Below, in pieces: positions 7,434 to 15,551 of a stretch of 37,740 bases of DNA (position 1 is its first letter; each line of letters begins with the position of its first letter). The notes below the pieces were generated by a model. The model did no database searches and was not told the origin of the DNA. It saw only the letters and a program-made list of their open reading frames with translations. The DNA is from Azospirillum soli. Its GTDB lineage: Bacteria > Pseudomonadota > Alphaproteobacteria > Azospirillales > Azospirillaceae. A program made the position numbers and the translations under genes. The stretch lies in contig NZ_JAGINQ010000039.1 of the NCBI RefSeq assembly GCF_017876165.1, positions 1 through 37,740 on the forward strand, read 5' to 3'.

Positions 7434-8210
7434 ATGTTTGACGATCTGAAGGGCAAGCGCGTTCTGATCACCGGCTCCACCCAGGGCATCGGTTTGGCCG
7501 CGGTGGAGGCCTTCGCGCGCGCCGGCGCCAAGGTCGGCATGAACAGCTTCCGGACCCCCCCGGACCTGGAGGGCACGCTCGCCCGCCTGAACGGGCTGGG
7601 CGGCGAGGTCGCCTTTCTTCAGGGCAACGTGGCGTCCAGCGAGGAATGCGGCCGCCTGGTGCAGGCCTTCGTCGAGCGCTTCGGCGGCATCGACGTGCTG
7701 ATCAACAACGCCGGCGGCCTCGTCGGCCGCAAGCCGCTGCCGGAGATCGACGACGACTTCTTCGACGCGGTGATGAACCTGAACGCGCGCTCCGCCCTGA
7801 TGGTCACGAAACACGCTTTGCCCCACCTGAAAGCCGCGGCGGAGCAGAGCGGCACCACCACGTCGGTGATTCTGGTCGGCTCGTTCGCCGGCTACACCGG
7901 CGGTGGCCCCGGCGCCGGCCTGTACGGCGCTGCCAAGGCGTGGCTGCACAACATCCAGAAGAACTGGGTGACCTTCCACACCAAGGATGGCATTCGCTTC
8001 AACGCCGTGTCGCCGGGCACCTTCGACACCGCCTTCCACGCCGACAAGGATGCGGAGACCAAAGCCCGCATTTCCGCCGGCATCCCGATGGGCCGGTTCG
8101 GCCGTCCGGAGGATTCCGCGCCGGCTTTCCTGTTCCTGGCCTCGCACGCCTGCAGCGGGTACATCACGGGTCAGATTCTCGACATCAACGGCGGCCAGTA
8201 CATGCCGTGA
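7434..8210 (+). CDS. SDR-family NAD(P)-dependent oxidoreductase
   Basis: A 258-residue classical short-chain dehydrogenase/reductase. The cofactor motif TGSTQGIG (13-20), structural NNAG (91-94), Asn117 and the catalytic Ser150-Tyr164-Lys168 set (YGAAK) are all present. The C-terminal YITGQILDINGGQYMP is typical of sugar or polyol SDRs. The start at 7434 is chosen over an upstream in-frame ATG at 7398 because AAAGGAAA lies just ahead of it. No acidic residue clearly marks NAD preference. Placed opposite a dgo-lactonase operon, it may oxidise an aldose to its lactone, but the substrate is inferred only. Confidence 0.88.
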   Translation: MFDDLKGKRVLITGSTQGIGLAAVEAFARAGAKVGMNSFRTPPDLEGTLARLNGLGGEVAFLQGNVASSEECGRLVQAFVERFGGIDVLINNAGGLVGRKPLPEIDDDFFDAVMNLNARSALMVTKHALPHLKAAAEQSGTTTSVILVGSFAGYTGGGPGAGLYGAAKAWLHNIQKNWVTFHTKDGIRFNAVSPGTFDTAFHADKDAETKARISAGIPMGRFGRPEDSAPAFLFLASHACSGYITGQILDINGGQYMP

Positions 8211-8230
8211 TGCTCTGAGGTGTTCCTTTG

Positions 8231-8261
8231 GGGGAAGCCGCCGCTTTTTCGGCGCTTCCCC
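8231..8261 (+). terminator. Hairpin between SDR and transporter genes
   Basis: GGGGAAG (8231-8237) pairs with CTTCCCC (8255-8261), with an inner GCCG/CGGC stem and a T-rich loop. It starts 20 bases after the SDR stop and ends before the ribosome binding site of the next gene. No U-tract follows, so it is probably a processing or attenuation structure rather than a strong terminator. Confidence 0.45.
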
Positions 8262-8282
8262 TCGCCTTCGGGAGCTCGCACC

Positions 8283-9908
8283 ATGAAAGCAGCCATCGGA
8301 GCCGCGCTGGCGGTCCTGCTGCCATCGGTCTCTGCTTTTGCGGCAGAAGCCGGGCATTTCGACTACTCCACCAGCGCCGCGGCGCAGAGCACCGTTGGCC
8401 TGCTGCTCGTCCTGCTGTTCGCCTTGCTCATCATCGAGGCGTGTCACAAGACTCTGGCGGCGGCGCTCGTGGTCGGGACGATGCTGCTCATCTCGGCGGC
8501 AACGCCCTTGCGGATCATGGATTTCGACGCTGCGGCACGGGCTGTGGACTGGAACGTGATCTTCCTGCTCGGCAGCATGATGGCGATCGTCTCGGTGTTG
8601 GTCGAAACGCGGATCTTCGACTGGCTGAACGCGCGCATGGTGCGCTGGGCCAAAGGACGACCCACGGTGCTGGCCAACATTGTCATCGCCGGCACCGGCT
8701 TCCTGTCGGCCTTCGCCGACAATGTCACCACCGTGTTGTTTATGGCCCCGGTCGTCTCCAAAGCCGCGAAAAGCCTGCGCCTGTCGGTGTGGGCGCTGGC
8801 GATGCCGATGATCATGGCGGCCAACATCGGCGGCACCGCCACTCTCATCGGCGATCCACCCAACGTCATCGTCGGCGTGGCCAGCGGCTTGGCCTTCATG
8901 GATTTCATCTATTTTCTGGCCGTCCCGGTCATCTTCATGATGATCGCGCTGTGCTCCTTCTCCGCCTTCTGGTACCGGCTCGATTTGAGAGACGCGCATG
9001 CCGGAGATCCCGAGAGTGTGGAGGAGGTCAAACTGATCGATCCCACCGTGCTCGCCTGGACCTTGGGCGTGGTGGCGCTGACGTTCGCCGGGTTCTTCAC
9101 GCACAGCCTGACGCATCTGCCGGTGGGCGTCATCGCCTTCGCCGGCGCGGCGCTGACCATGATCGGCCGCCACGCCATCCTGTGGCGCACGCTGGGGGCC
9201 AAGAAAGCCGAGCATGTCTTCACCCATTCCTTCGAGCGCGGAATCGAGTGGCTGACGCTTGGTTTTTTCATTTTCCTGTTCATGGCCATCAGCGCCGCCG
9301 AGCACACGGGTCTGATCGCCAGCGCGGCCGGAGAGTTGCAGGTTCTGGTCGATGCGGTGTCGGCAGGGTTCGGCCTGGGAATACAGGCCAAACTTCTGGT
9401 GGCGGCGCTGATGATCCTGGTGTTCAGCGCGGTCGCGTCGGCCGTGGTGGACAACATTCCCTACACGATCGCGGCGGTGGCGATCGTGCGCGTTCTGGTG
9501 GCCAGCTTTTCGACGGAGTTGGAAGCGACCGGGATGACGGAGGCGGAGGTTGCCTTGGCGACGAACGTCCTATGGTGGTCCCTGGCACTGGGAGCATGCC
9601 TGGGGGGCAACGGGACGCTGATCGGGGCGAGTGCCAATGTCACGACGGTCGGGCTTCTGGAGAAGGACGGGCACCACATGCCGTTCGTCGGCTTCCTGAA
9701 GTTCGGTTTGCCGGTGATGGCGATCACGGTCCTGATCTCGGCCGTGTACCTGAGCTGCTACGTTTACGTCGGCGGGGTTGAGACAAACCTGATTGGCGCC
9801 GCTGCTTTGGGTGTGCTCGCCGTCCTGGCCGTGGCGCGGCACGTCGTCCGCCGTTCGCTGTCCAGCGCGGCCCAGGCACAACGCTCGGCACAACGCTTGC
9901 CCTCTTGA
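8283..9908 (+). CDS. ArsB/NhaD-type (ion transporter superfamily) membrane transporter
   Basis: A 541-residue polytopic inner-membrane protein with two homologous halves typical of the ArsB/NhaD and SLC13-like ion transporter superfamily. Half one carries ADNVTTVLFMAPV (145-157) and GGTATLIGDPPN (183-194). Half two carries DNIPYT (390-395) and GGNGTLIGASAN (441-452). These paired DN and GG-TLIG motifs are the inverted-repeat substrate and sodium sites of the fold. An N-terminal cleavable-looking segment ends at AFAAEAGH (about 19-25). The start has GGGAG upstream. It could exchange Na+/H+ or move an organic anion; proximity to the SDR gene suggests cotranscription but gives no substrate. Confidence 0.85.
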   Translation: MKAAIGAALAVLLPSVSAFAAEAGHFDYSTSAAAQSTVGLLLVLLFALLIIEACHKTLAAALVVGTMLLISAATPLRIMDFDAAARAVDWNVIFLLGSMMAIVSVLVETRIFDWLNARMVRWAKGRPTVLANIVIAGTGFLSAFADNVTTVLFMAPVVSKAAKSLRLSVWALAMPMIMAANIGGTATLIGDPPNVIVGVASGLAFMDFIYFLAVPVIFMMIALCSFSAFWYRLDLRDAHAGDPESVEEVKLIDPTVLAWTLGVVALTFAGFFTHSLTHLPVGVIAFAGAALTMIGRHAILWRTLGAKKAEHVFTHSFERGIEWLTLGFFIFLFMAISAAEHTGLIASAAGELQVLVDAVSAGFGLGIQAKLLVAALMILVFSAVASAVVDNIPYTIAAVAIVRVLVASFSTELEATGMTEAEVALATNVLWWSLALGACLGGNGTLIGASANVTTVGLLEKDGHHMPFVGFLKFGLPVMAITVLISAVYLSCYVYVGGVETNLIGAAALGVLAVLAVARHVVRRSLSSAAQAQRSAQRLPS

Positions 9909-10272
9909 TACCGGATTCCAGCGTGGTGCGGTGCAACTGGCGCCGGGTCTTCGGCTGCAGGCCATGGGCGCGCATCGGCCGGGCGACGCGGTGTCGCTTT
10001 TTTAGGATCTCGCGCTCCTGGCGCAGTCGTTTATTCTCACGCTGGAGGCGACGGGCTTCTTCTTCCAAGGACATTTTCCTTGCTGGAGCAGCTGGACCGT
10101 TCAGCATTGGCGCTGCGTGCTCTTCATAATCGCGGCGCCAACGGCGCAGCAGGCTCTCTCCGATCCCAAGATCGTCGACGATCTGGCTGATCGGGGGCTC
10201 ACCTTCGGTGACCAGCTTGACGGCTTGCGCCTTGAACTCCGGCGTGAAGAACCGCCGCTTACCCTGTCCCAT
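9909..10272 (-). pseudogene. IS3-family transposase remnant, OrfA joined to OrfB fragment
   Basis: On the minus strand the frame begins MGQGKRRFFTPEFKAQAVKL, an IS3-family OrfA helix-turn-helix start. It runs through the leucine-zipper-like segment LQRENKRLRQEREILKKR. It then passes straight into VARPMRAHGLQPKTRRQL, which belongs to the N-terminal part of OrfB. The end of OrfA and the start of OrfB are missing, so an internal deletion has fused the two. The rest of OrfB, including the DDE domain, is lost, and the frame runs into the 3' end of the neighbouring transporter gene. A GTG at 10284 is an alternative start. It cannot be active. Confidence 0.8.
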
Positions 10273-10371
10273 CCAACACCCCACGGATCATACGATCCAG
10301 GCGAGGTGTCCACCAACCAAGGGACAGATCACTTCATTGTGCCCTGGTTCGCTGCTTTCCCAGCGCGCTTA

Positions 10372-11438
10372 GTACTACAGCGGGGATTTATCGGAGGTGA
10401 TGCTGGGCAAGAGCAGTTGTTGAACGTGGGTCGGCAAGGAGGATCCACAGATGACGGCTCTCGGCGAGGCGGACAGGTGGGCGAACGCCCTGGAAGATCT
10501 GGTGGAACAACTGGCGCCCCGCTTTCGTCGCGTGGAGGTGCGGCAGCGGGCGTTGAGCTATCTCCGCGGGCTGCTGGCTCCACTGGAGCGCAAGAACGGC
10601 TGGCATCTGGCGGAAGCCACAGGTGATCGCACGCCGGACGCCCTGCACGACTTTCTCGGTCGCGCTCGCTGGGATGCCGCGGCGGTCCGCGATGACCTGC
10701 AAGCCTACGTCAGTGAGCATTTGGGGGATGCCGATGGCGTGCTGGTGCTCGACGAGACCGGTTTTCTCAAGAAGGGCACCCGCTCGGTCGGCGTCAAACG
10801 CCAATACTCCGGCACCGCCGGGCGCACCGAGAACTGCCAAGTCGCCGTGTTCCTCGGCTATGCCAGCCGCCACGGGCGGGCGCTGATCGACCGCGCGCTG
10901 TACCTGCCCGAGGAATGGGCGGCGGATGCCGGCCGCCGGCGTCTGGCCGGGGTGCCGGAGGGAGCCGGGGTCTGCTGGTGCGCCGCTCGATCGCCGAGCC
11001 GAACGCGCTGACCTACTACCTGACCTTCGCGCCGGAGGGCACGCCGTTGCCAACGCTGGTGCGGATTGCCGGCACGCGCTGGACCGTGGAGTCGTGTTTC
11101 GAAGCCGCCAAGGGCGAAGTTGGGCTCGACCAGTACGAGGTGCGCACCTGGACGGCATGGCACCGCCACGTCACGCTGGCCATGTTCGCCTTGGCCTTTC
11201 TCACCGTCGCCCGAGCGGCGGCTATCGGGGGGCGAGGAGCGCGTCGATCTGTCGGCCGATTTGCTGCCCCTCACCGTGCCGGAAATCCGCCGCCTGCTTG
11301 CCTCCTGGATCGGCCTGCCACCACCAGAACCCACCGCCGTTATCGCTTGGTCCGTCTGGCGACGACGTCACCAGCAACAAGCGCGCCAGTGCCACTGGAG
11401 CCGCCGTACCCAAACTGGTAAATCCCCACTGTAGTACT
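10372..11438 (+). mobile_element. Degenerate IS701-family insertion sequence
   Basis: Near-perfect terminal inverted repeats bound this 1.07-kb element. Bases 10372-10391 read GTACTACAGCGGGGATTTAT, and the reverse complement of 11418-11437 differs at two positions. Inside is one broken IS701-type transposase. The right end abuts CTAA, in line with the YTAR target preference known for the IS701 family, but no clear matching duplication is visible on the left. It seems to have inserted at the edge of an older IS6-like terminus (11438-11481). Confidence 0.75.
10451..11434 (+). pseudogene. IS701-family DDE transposase, frameshifted and internally deleted
   Basis: The start at 10451 follows AAGGAGG. 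The first block holds the catalytic-region signature VLVLDETGFLKKGTRSVGVK and the family phrase YSGTAGRTENCQVAVFLGY. After GRRRLAGVP the frame breaks. A second frame resumes with LLVRRSIAEPNALTYYLTFA and TRWTVESCFEAAKGEVGLDQ. After a further shift the tail TVPEIRRLLASW ends at 11434. Compared with the roughly 400-residue family, around 100 residues between blocks one and two are missing. It is inactive. Confidence 0.85.
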
Positions 11439-11481
11439 AAACCGCACCCCGGCGACCCTGCCAACCCAAACTTGACGGTGC
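11438..11481 (-). repeat. Orphan IS end, inverted copy of 22181-22224
   Basis: These 44 bases match the reverse complement of 22181-22224 at 43 positions. There the same sequence is the left terminus of an IS6-like element. Here only the end survives, cut off by the IS701 element on its inner side. Bases 11482-11629 beyond it hold no recognisable gene. Confidence 0.7.
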
Positions 11482-11629
11482 TCGCCACAGCTCCCCGCAG
11501 CCTGCCGCAGCAGACATTTCAGGCCACCCCCAATTCGGACTTCTTTTCCCTTGCGCCGCAGCGGTCGTCCACACATGACAGTGCCGACCCAAAAGGCGGG
11601 ACGGTCGGGCCTCGCCTGGAAAGCCGTGG

Positions 11630-12949
11630 TCAGCCGGCGGCAGGCCCCATTAGCTGGTCCGGCAACCACGTCGCGATGCCCGGAAACACACACAGCGCAA
11701 CAATGGCCAGCAGCATGCATCCGACGTAGGGGGCCGCTCCCCACAGGATTTTGGACAGTGGCACATCGGGGGCGATGCCATTGATGACGTACAGGTTCAG
11801 GCCGACCGGCGGGGTGATCAGCCCGACCTCCATGTTTATGGTCAGGATGACACCGAACCAGACCGTGTCGAAACCGGCTGCCGTGATGATCGGCAACAGG
11901 ATCGGCGTGGTCATCAGGATGATGGCCGCCGGCGGCAGAAAGCAGCCGGCCACCAACAGCAGAAGGTTGATCGCCGCCATCAGGACCCAGCGGTTGACGT
12001 CGAGTGCGGCGATCCACTGCGCCAGCGACTGGGTCAGATACAGGTTCGTCAGCATGTAGCCAAACAGGATTGAGGCAGCGATGATCATCAGGATCATCAC
12101 CGATTCCTTGGTCGTGTCGCGGAAGATCGCGACCAGATCCTGGATGCGCCACATCCGGTACAGCACGATGGCGAGCAGCAGGCAGAACAGCGCCCCCACG
12201 CCCGCCGCCTCAGATGGGGTCGCCACGCCGCCGTAGAGCGCCCACATCACGGCGCCGATGATCGCCAGGAAGGGCAGCACCTTGGGTAGGGAGGCGAACT
12301 TCTCCCGCCACGACCAGCGGAAATCGGGCGCGTAGGCCATGTGTCCGCTGCGGCGCACGGCGAACCACGTCCAGATCATGAAGAGCCCGGTCAGCAGGAT
12401 GCCCGGCACGACGCCGGCCAGGAACAGCCGGCCGATGGAGGTCTCGGTGGCGATGCCGTAAAGGATGAAGGTCAGGCTGGGCGGAATCAGGATGCCCAGC
12501 GTGCCGCCGGCCGCGATGGACCCGGTGGCAATCTCGTCCGGGTAGCCGCGCTTGCGCATCTCCGGGATACCCATCTTGCCGATGGCCGCACAAGTCGCGG
12601 GCGAGGATCCCGTCAAAGCCGCGAACAGCGCGCAGGCCCCGAGGTTGGAGATCACCAGACCGCCGGGCACCCGGTAGAGCCAGCGGTCCAACGCCTCGTA
12701 CAGATCGCGGCCGGCGCGCGAGGAAGCGACCGCCGCCCCCATCAGCACGAACATAGGGATTGAGACCAGCGTGAAGTCGTCGAGTCCGCCCATGAAGGTT
12801 TCAGCCAGGAAATCCAAGCTGTGCGGCCCCTCGAACACGACCAACGCCGCAACCGAGACGAGCCCCAACGAAAAGGCGATGGGCATCCCCGTCATCATCA
12901 CGAGGATCGTCCCGGCGAGCACGAAGGCTCCCATGACGACGGGACTCAT
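11630..12949 (-). CDS. dctM: TRAP transporter large permease, DctM family
   Basis: A 439-residue integral membrane protein of the TRAP-T large permease family, with about 12 predicted spans. Family features include SIPMFVLMGAAVASS early on, FAALTGSSPATCAAIGKMGIP in the first half, ILIPPSLTFILYGIATETSIG, and NMEVGLITPPVGLNLYVI in the second half. The true start is ATG 12949, which overlaps the dctQ stop by 4 bases; the longer upstream frame is dctQ antisense or out of frame. It forms the Na+-driven channel with DctQ and takes ligand from the dctP product. The divergent malonyl-CoA decarboxylase remnant hints at malonate or another dicarboxylate. Confidence 0.93.
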   Translation of the reverse strand: MSPVVMGAFVLAGTILVMMTGMPIAFSLGLVSVAALVVFEGPHSLDFLAETFMGGLDDFTLVSIPMFVLMGAAVASSRAGRDLYEALDRWLYRVPGGLVISNLGACALFAALTGSSPATCAAIGKMGIPEMRKRGYPDEIATGSIAAGGTLGILIPPSLTFILYGIATETSIGRLFLAGVVPGILLTGLFMIWTWFAVRRSGHMAYAPDFRWSWREKFASLPKVLPFLAIIGAVMWALYGGVATPSEAAGVGALFCLLLAIVLYRMWRIQDLVAIFRDTTKESVMILMIIAASILFGYMLTNLYLTQSLAQWIAALDVNRWVLMAAINLLLLVAGCFLPPAAIILMTTPILLPIITAAGFDTVWFGVILTINMEVGLITPPVGLNLYVINGIAPDVPLSKILWGAAPYVGCMLLAIVALCVFPGIATWLPDQLMGPAAG

Positions 12950-13509
12950 TGCAGGGTATCCACATGCATGGGGAAGGACTCGACCAGCGCCTCGGTGCCC
13001 GTTTTGGCCGGCAAGCCGAAGGGCAGCGTCCGGCCGGTCATGAGGCTGAGGATGTCCGCGACAAACTGCAATGACAGGATACCCATGCCCACGGGCAGCG
13101 CCAGATAGGGGATCCACAGCGGAACGCGCCACAGCGTGTCGGAATGCCAGTCCTTGGACCAAGCCTCATGCCAGAAATGCGCCCCGTACCACGCTAGCAG
13201 CAGGCAAAAGCACAGCGAGCCCGACGACGCCACCAGGGCCAGCCAGAAACGGACACGCTGCCCCGCATAGATCGGCACGATGTCCATGTTGACGTGGCCG
13301 CGATGCAGGGCGACGTAGGGGCTGCCCAGCAGGGTCGAGGCGATCAGCGCGTAGATCACGAACTCGGTCTGCCAGATGGTCGGCTGGCCGAAATAGTAGC
13401 GCTGGACCACCATGTGCGTGACCACGCCGATCGAGACGAGGATCAGCGTGGCCGCGATGAAACCGCAGATCCGGGACAGCAGCGCCACGCTTCGGATGAA
13501 ACGGTCCAT
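12946..13509 (-). CDS. dctQ: TRAP transporter small permease, DctQ family
   Basis: A 187-residue four-helix membrane protein of the DctQ family. The characteristic segment ending in IWQTEFVIYALIASTLLGSP is followed by the HRGHVNMDIV motif (about 69-78), which is well conserved in small TRAP subunits. A hydrophilic tail of about 30 residues follows the last span. ATG 13509 opens the frame. Its stop overlaps dctM (ATGA), showing coupled translation. It acts with DctM in the inner membrane. Confidence 0.9.
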   Translation of the reverse strand: MDRFIRSVALLSRICGFIAATLILVSIGVVTHMVVQRYYFGQPTIWQTEFVIYALIASTLLGSPYVALHRGHVNMDIVPIYAGQRVRFWLALVASSGSLCFCLLLAWYGAHFWHEAWSKDWHSDTLWRVPLWIPYLALPVGMGILSLQFVADILSLMTGRTLPFGLPAKTGTEALVESFPMHVDTLQ

Positions 13510-13525
13510 GATGGCCTCTTTCCGG

Positions 13526-13557
13526 GGCCATCCGGATGCCGAGGCACCTGGATGGCC
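13526..13557 (-). terminator. Intercistronic hairpin between dctP and dctQ
   Basis: GGCCATCC (13526-13533) pairs with GGATGGCC (13550-13557), and a smaller TGCC/GGCA stem nests inside. It lies in the 63-base gap after the dctP stop. As in the tctC-tctB gap, it probably protects or favours the binding-protein message over the permease genes. There is no U-tract. Confidence 0.45.
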
Positions 13558-13572
13558 GGGGCATGACGTGTG

Positions 13573-14592
13573 TTATTGGACGGCCAGCGCCTTGTCGATC
13601 AGAGCCTGACCGTTCGGAACCTCGGTGGCGAAGGTCTTGTACGAGGTCTCTTTGGCAAGCTTGCGCCAGGCGTCGGCCTGCTCGGCGGTCATGTAGACGA
13701 TCTGCACGCCGGCTTTCTGGAACAGCTCAACCATCTGCTTATCGGCTTCAGCGGCCTTCTCGAAGCCGTAGTCCTCCGCCTTTTTCGCGGCGGCGAGCAG
13801 CGCTTCCTTTTGCTTCGGGTTCAGCCGGTCGAAGGTGCGCTTGGACATCAGCAGCGGCTCGTACATGAACCACAGGGCCTGTTCGCCCGGCGGGGTCATG
13901 CACTTGACCTGCTCCTGCAGGCGGTAGGAACTGAAGCTCTCCGACGAGGTGTTGGCGCCGTCCAGCACGCCGGTCTGCATCGCCGTGTAGATTTCCGAAC
14001 TGGGCATGGAGGCCAGCGATGCGCCCGCGCCGGCCAGCATCTTTTCGAACATCGGCCCGGCGGCGCGCATCACCTGCCCCTTCGCGTCGTCAGGATTGAG
14101 GATGCACTGCTTCTTGGACGCAAAGCCGCCGGCAAGCCAGCTGTCGGCGATCACCATGATGCCTTCGCTTTCGACGATCTTCTTGATTTCATCCATGAAA
14201 GGTGACTTGGACAGCCGCTTGGCGTGTTCGTGGTTCTTCACGAGACCCGGCATGAGCGTCGCGCTGAACTGCGGGTGCTTTCCGGCGGCGTAGTCCAGCG
14301 GGAAGAGGGAGATATCGATCTGTCCCTTCGACAGGGCGTTCCACTGCTCGCGCGGCTTCACCAGGGATGAGCCGGGGAAAACGCGAACCTCCAGCCCGAC
14401 GTTGGCCGCGTTCAACTCCTTCGCGATGATCTGAATCATTTCGTCGCGGAAGTCGCCCGTGCCGCTTGGCCATTGGTGCGAGGCCTTCAACGTCTGTGCG
14501 GCGGCGGGGGACGCGACGGTAATGGGCAACGTCAGCAGGCCCGCGATCATGGCTGCGGACGCGGTGCGGCACAGGACATCCAGGGATCTCAT
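13573..14592 (-). CDS. dctP: TRAP transporter periplasmic substrate-binding protein, DctP family
   Basis: A 339-residue binding protein with a signal peptide (cleavage near ASPAAA-Q, residue 33). The mature start TLKASHQWPSGTGDFRDEMI is typical of DctP. The conserved arginine that grips the ligand carboxylate is likely Arg176 in GQVMRAAGP, and the helix-strand pattern after it fits a TRAP extracytoplasmic receptor. The frame extends to 14685, but ATG 14592 begins the signal peptide and has GGAGGA upstream. It is first in the dctPQM operon. A dicarboxylate such as malonate is suggested by the adjacent mcd remnant; Sinorhizobium meliloti MatPQM is a known malonate TRAP system. Confidence 0.92.
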   Translation of the reverse strand: MRSLDVLCRTASAAMIAGLLTLPITVASPAAAQTLKASHQWPSGTGDFRDEMIQIIAKELNAANVGLEVRVFPGSSLVKPREQWNALSKGQIDISLFPLDYAAGKHPQFSATLMPGLVKNHEHAKRLSKSPFMDEIKKIVESEGIMVIADSWLAGGFASKKQCILNPDDAKGQVMRAAGPMFEKMLAGAGASLASMPSSEIYTAMQTGVLDGANTSSESFSSYRLQEQVKCMTPPGEQALWFMYEPLLMSKRTFDRLNPKQKEALLAAAKKAEDYGFEKAAEADKQMVELFQKAGVQIVYMTAEQADAWRKLAKETSYKTFATEVPNGQALIDKALAVQ

Positions 14593-14614
14593 GAGCGCTC
14601 CTCCACGGTGATTC

Positions 14615-14654
14615 GCATGCTTTGCGCATGGAATTGCATGCTGGCCGCATGCAT
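14615..14654. promoter_or_regulatory. Helically phased GCATG(C) array ahead of dctP
   Basis: GCATG begins at 14615, 14626, 14636 and 14647, spacings of 11, 10 and 11 bases, and GCAT follows at 14651. Three of the four extend to the palindrome GCATGC. They begin about 23 bases upstream of the dctP start codon. One-turn spacing places all copies on the same DNA face, as expected for a cooperatively bound regulator. A GTATAC palindrome (14731-14736) lies further upstream, and GntR-type regulators often use such a core. No function has been shown. Confidence 0.4.
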
Positions 14655-14785
14655 TGGGTTGTTGGTTTTTATACGCCGTTGCCATTTTATGAGCAATATT
14701 GCACTTTCCGCGTAGGAAATAGTTTTAACTGTATACCGACTCTGGAAGGCGGACAATTCGACCTTGGGCTTCGGAGGTCCGCCAC

Positions 14786-15190
14786 ATGTCGAACGGCGCA
14801 TACTTCAGCGACCTGCTTCAGAGCATCGCCAAGTGCGGCCGTGCCCTGCTCGGGCGCAGCCGTGCGCCGGAGGGGAACTCGGGCGACCTCGGCGCTGTGC
14901 GACGCGCTGCTGTTGCGGCGTGGCGAGGCATCGAGCGTGGCGCTGGGGCGCGAGGTGCTGGACCGCCACGCGGCCCTTGATCCGGAGGGGCGGCGGGCCT
15001 TTCATGTTGGGCGAACATTATGGTCCCGACCGCGCGTGGCTGGACAAGGCCCTCGAAGCCATCCGCATCCGGGGCGACAAGGCGGCGGCGGTGGAATGCA
15101 CATGGCCGCCAAGCCGCGCTGGCAGGAACTGATCCGGCGCCTGAACTTGGCGCCCTGCGGCACTCTCGCTGTCCAGGATGTCAGCGCATG
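14786..15190 (+). pseudogene. Malonyl-CoA decarboxylase N-terminal remnant, frameshifted and truncated
   Basis: The start MSNGAYFSDLLQSIAKCGRA has the look of an alphaproteobacterial malonyl-CoA decarboxylase N-terminus. It follows a perfect GGAGGT (14773-14778). The reading then moves between frames: SALCDALLLRRGEASSVALG and VLDRHAALDPEGRRAF in a second frame, YGPDRAWLDKALEAIR in the third, and back to WQELIRRLNLAPCGTLA in the second. At least three frameshifts are needed. The family is usually about 400-460 residues; only about 130 are represented and the catalytic domain is gone. It is divergent from dctPQM, as expected of a malonate-use module. Malonyl-CoA decarboxylase makes acetyl-CoA and CO2. 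Confidence 0.75.
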
Positions 15191-15551
15191 ACGTCTACGA
15201 ACAGCTTCTGAGCAGGAAGCCGGCCAGAGCTGTTATGGCGGCGCAGAGCTTCGGCACAGGTCAAAAGTTGCATGATCGTCCTCCCGAAGGCGCTCATCAG
15301 TGGAACGTCGGCAACCCGACCCATCGCGTCAGCTCGCGCAGGACCTCGCGCGCGATGATCCGCGATCCGCGTGCGGCCCGCATCTACGCATTCGGAAACC
15401 GGCGGGCCATTTGACAAGGCCTTCAGGTCGAATCCTCGCTCCTCTGCGTTCTGCTCTCTCCCAAAGCGTACCCCCGCTTCAGCCGGATCGGGTCTACGCT
15501 ACGTGGTCCCCACACGCTCTGGCGCGCGGACATCCGTGAGAGGAGGTCGCC
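15191..15551. other. Stretch without a recognisable gene
   Basis: No frame here shows a recognisable domain. It lies between the truncated malonyl-CoA decarboxylase remnant and a small lipoprotein gene, and may be debris from the deletion that removed the rest of the decarboxylase gene. A 30-codon minus-strand frame (15273 to 15181) with GGAGG upstream was seen but cannot be supported. Confidence 0.5.

Noticed and set aside
10283..10330. Possible IS3 terminus around GGTGTCCACCAACCAAGGG
   Set aside because: No matching opposite end can be found because the element's other side is deleted, so the exact boundary is not supportable.
15181..15273. A 30-codon minus-strand frame with GGAGG upstream
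   Set aside because: There is no signal peptide, no recognisable motif and no context. It is too short to support without conservation data.
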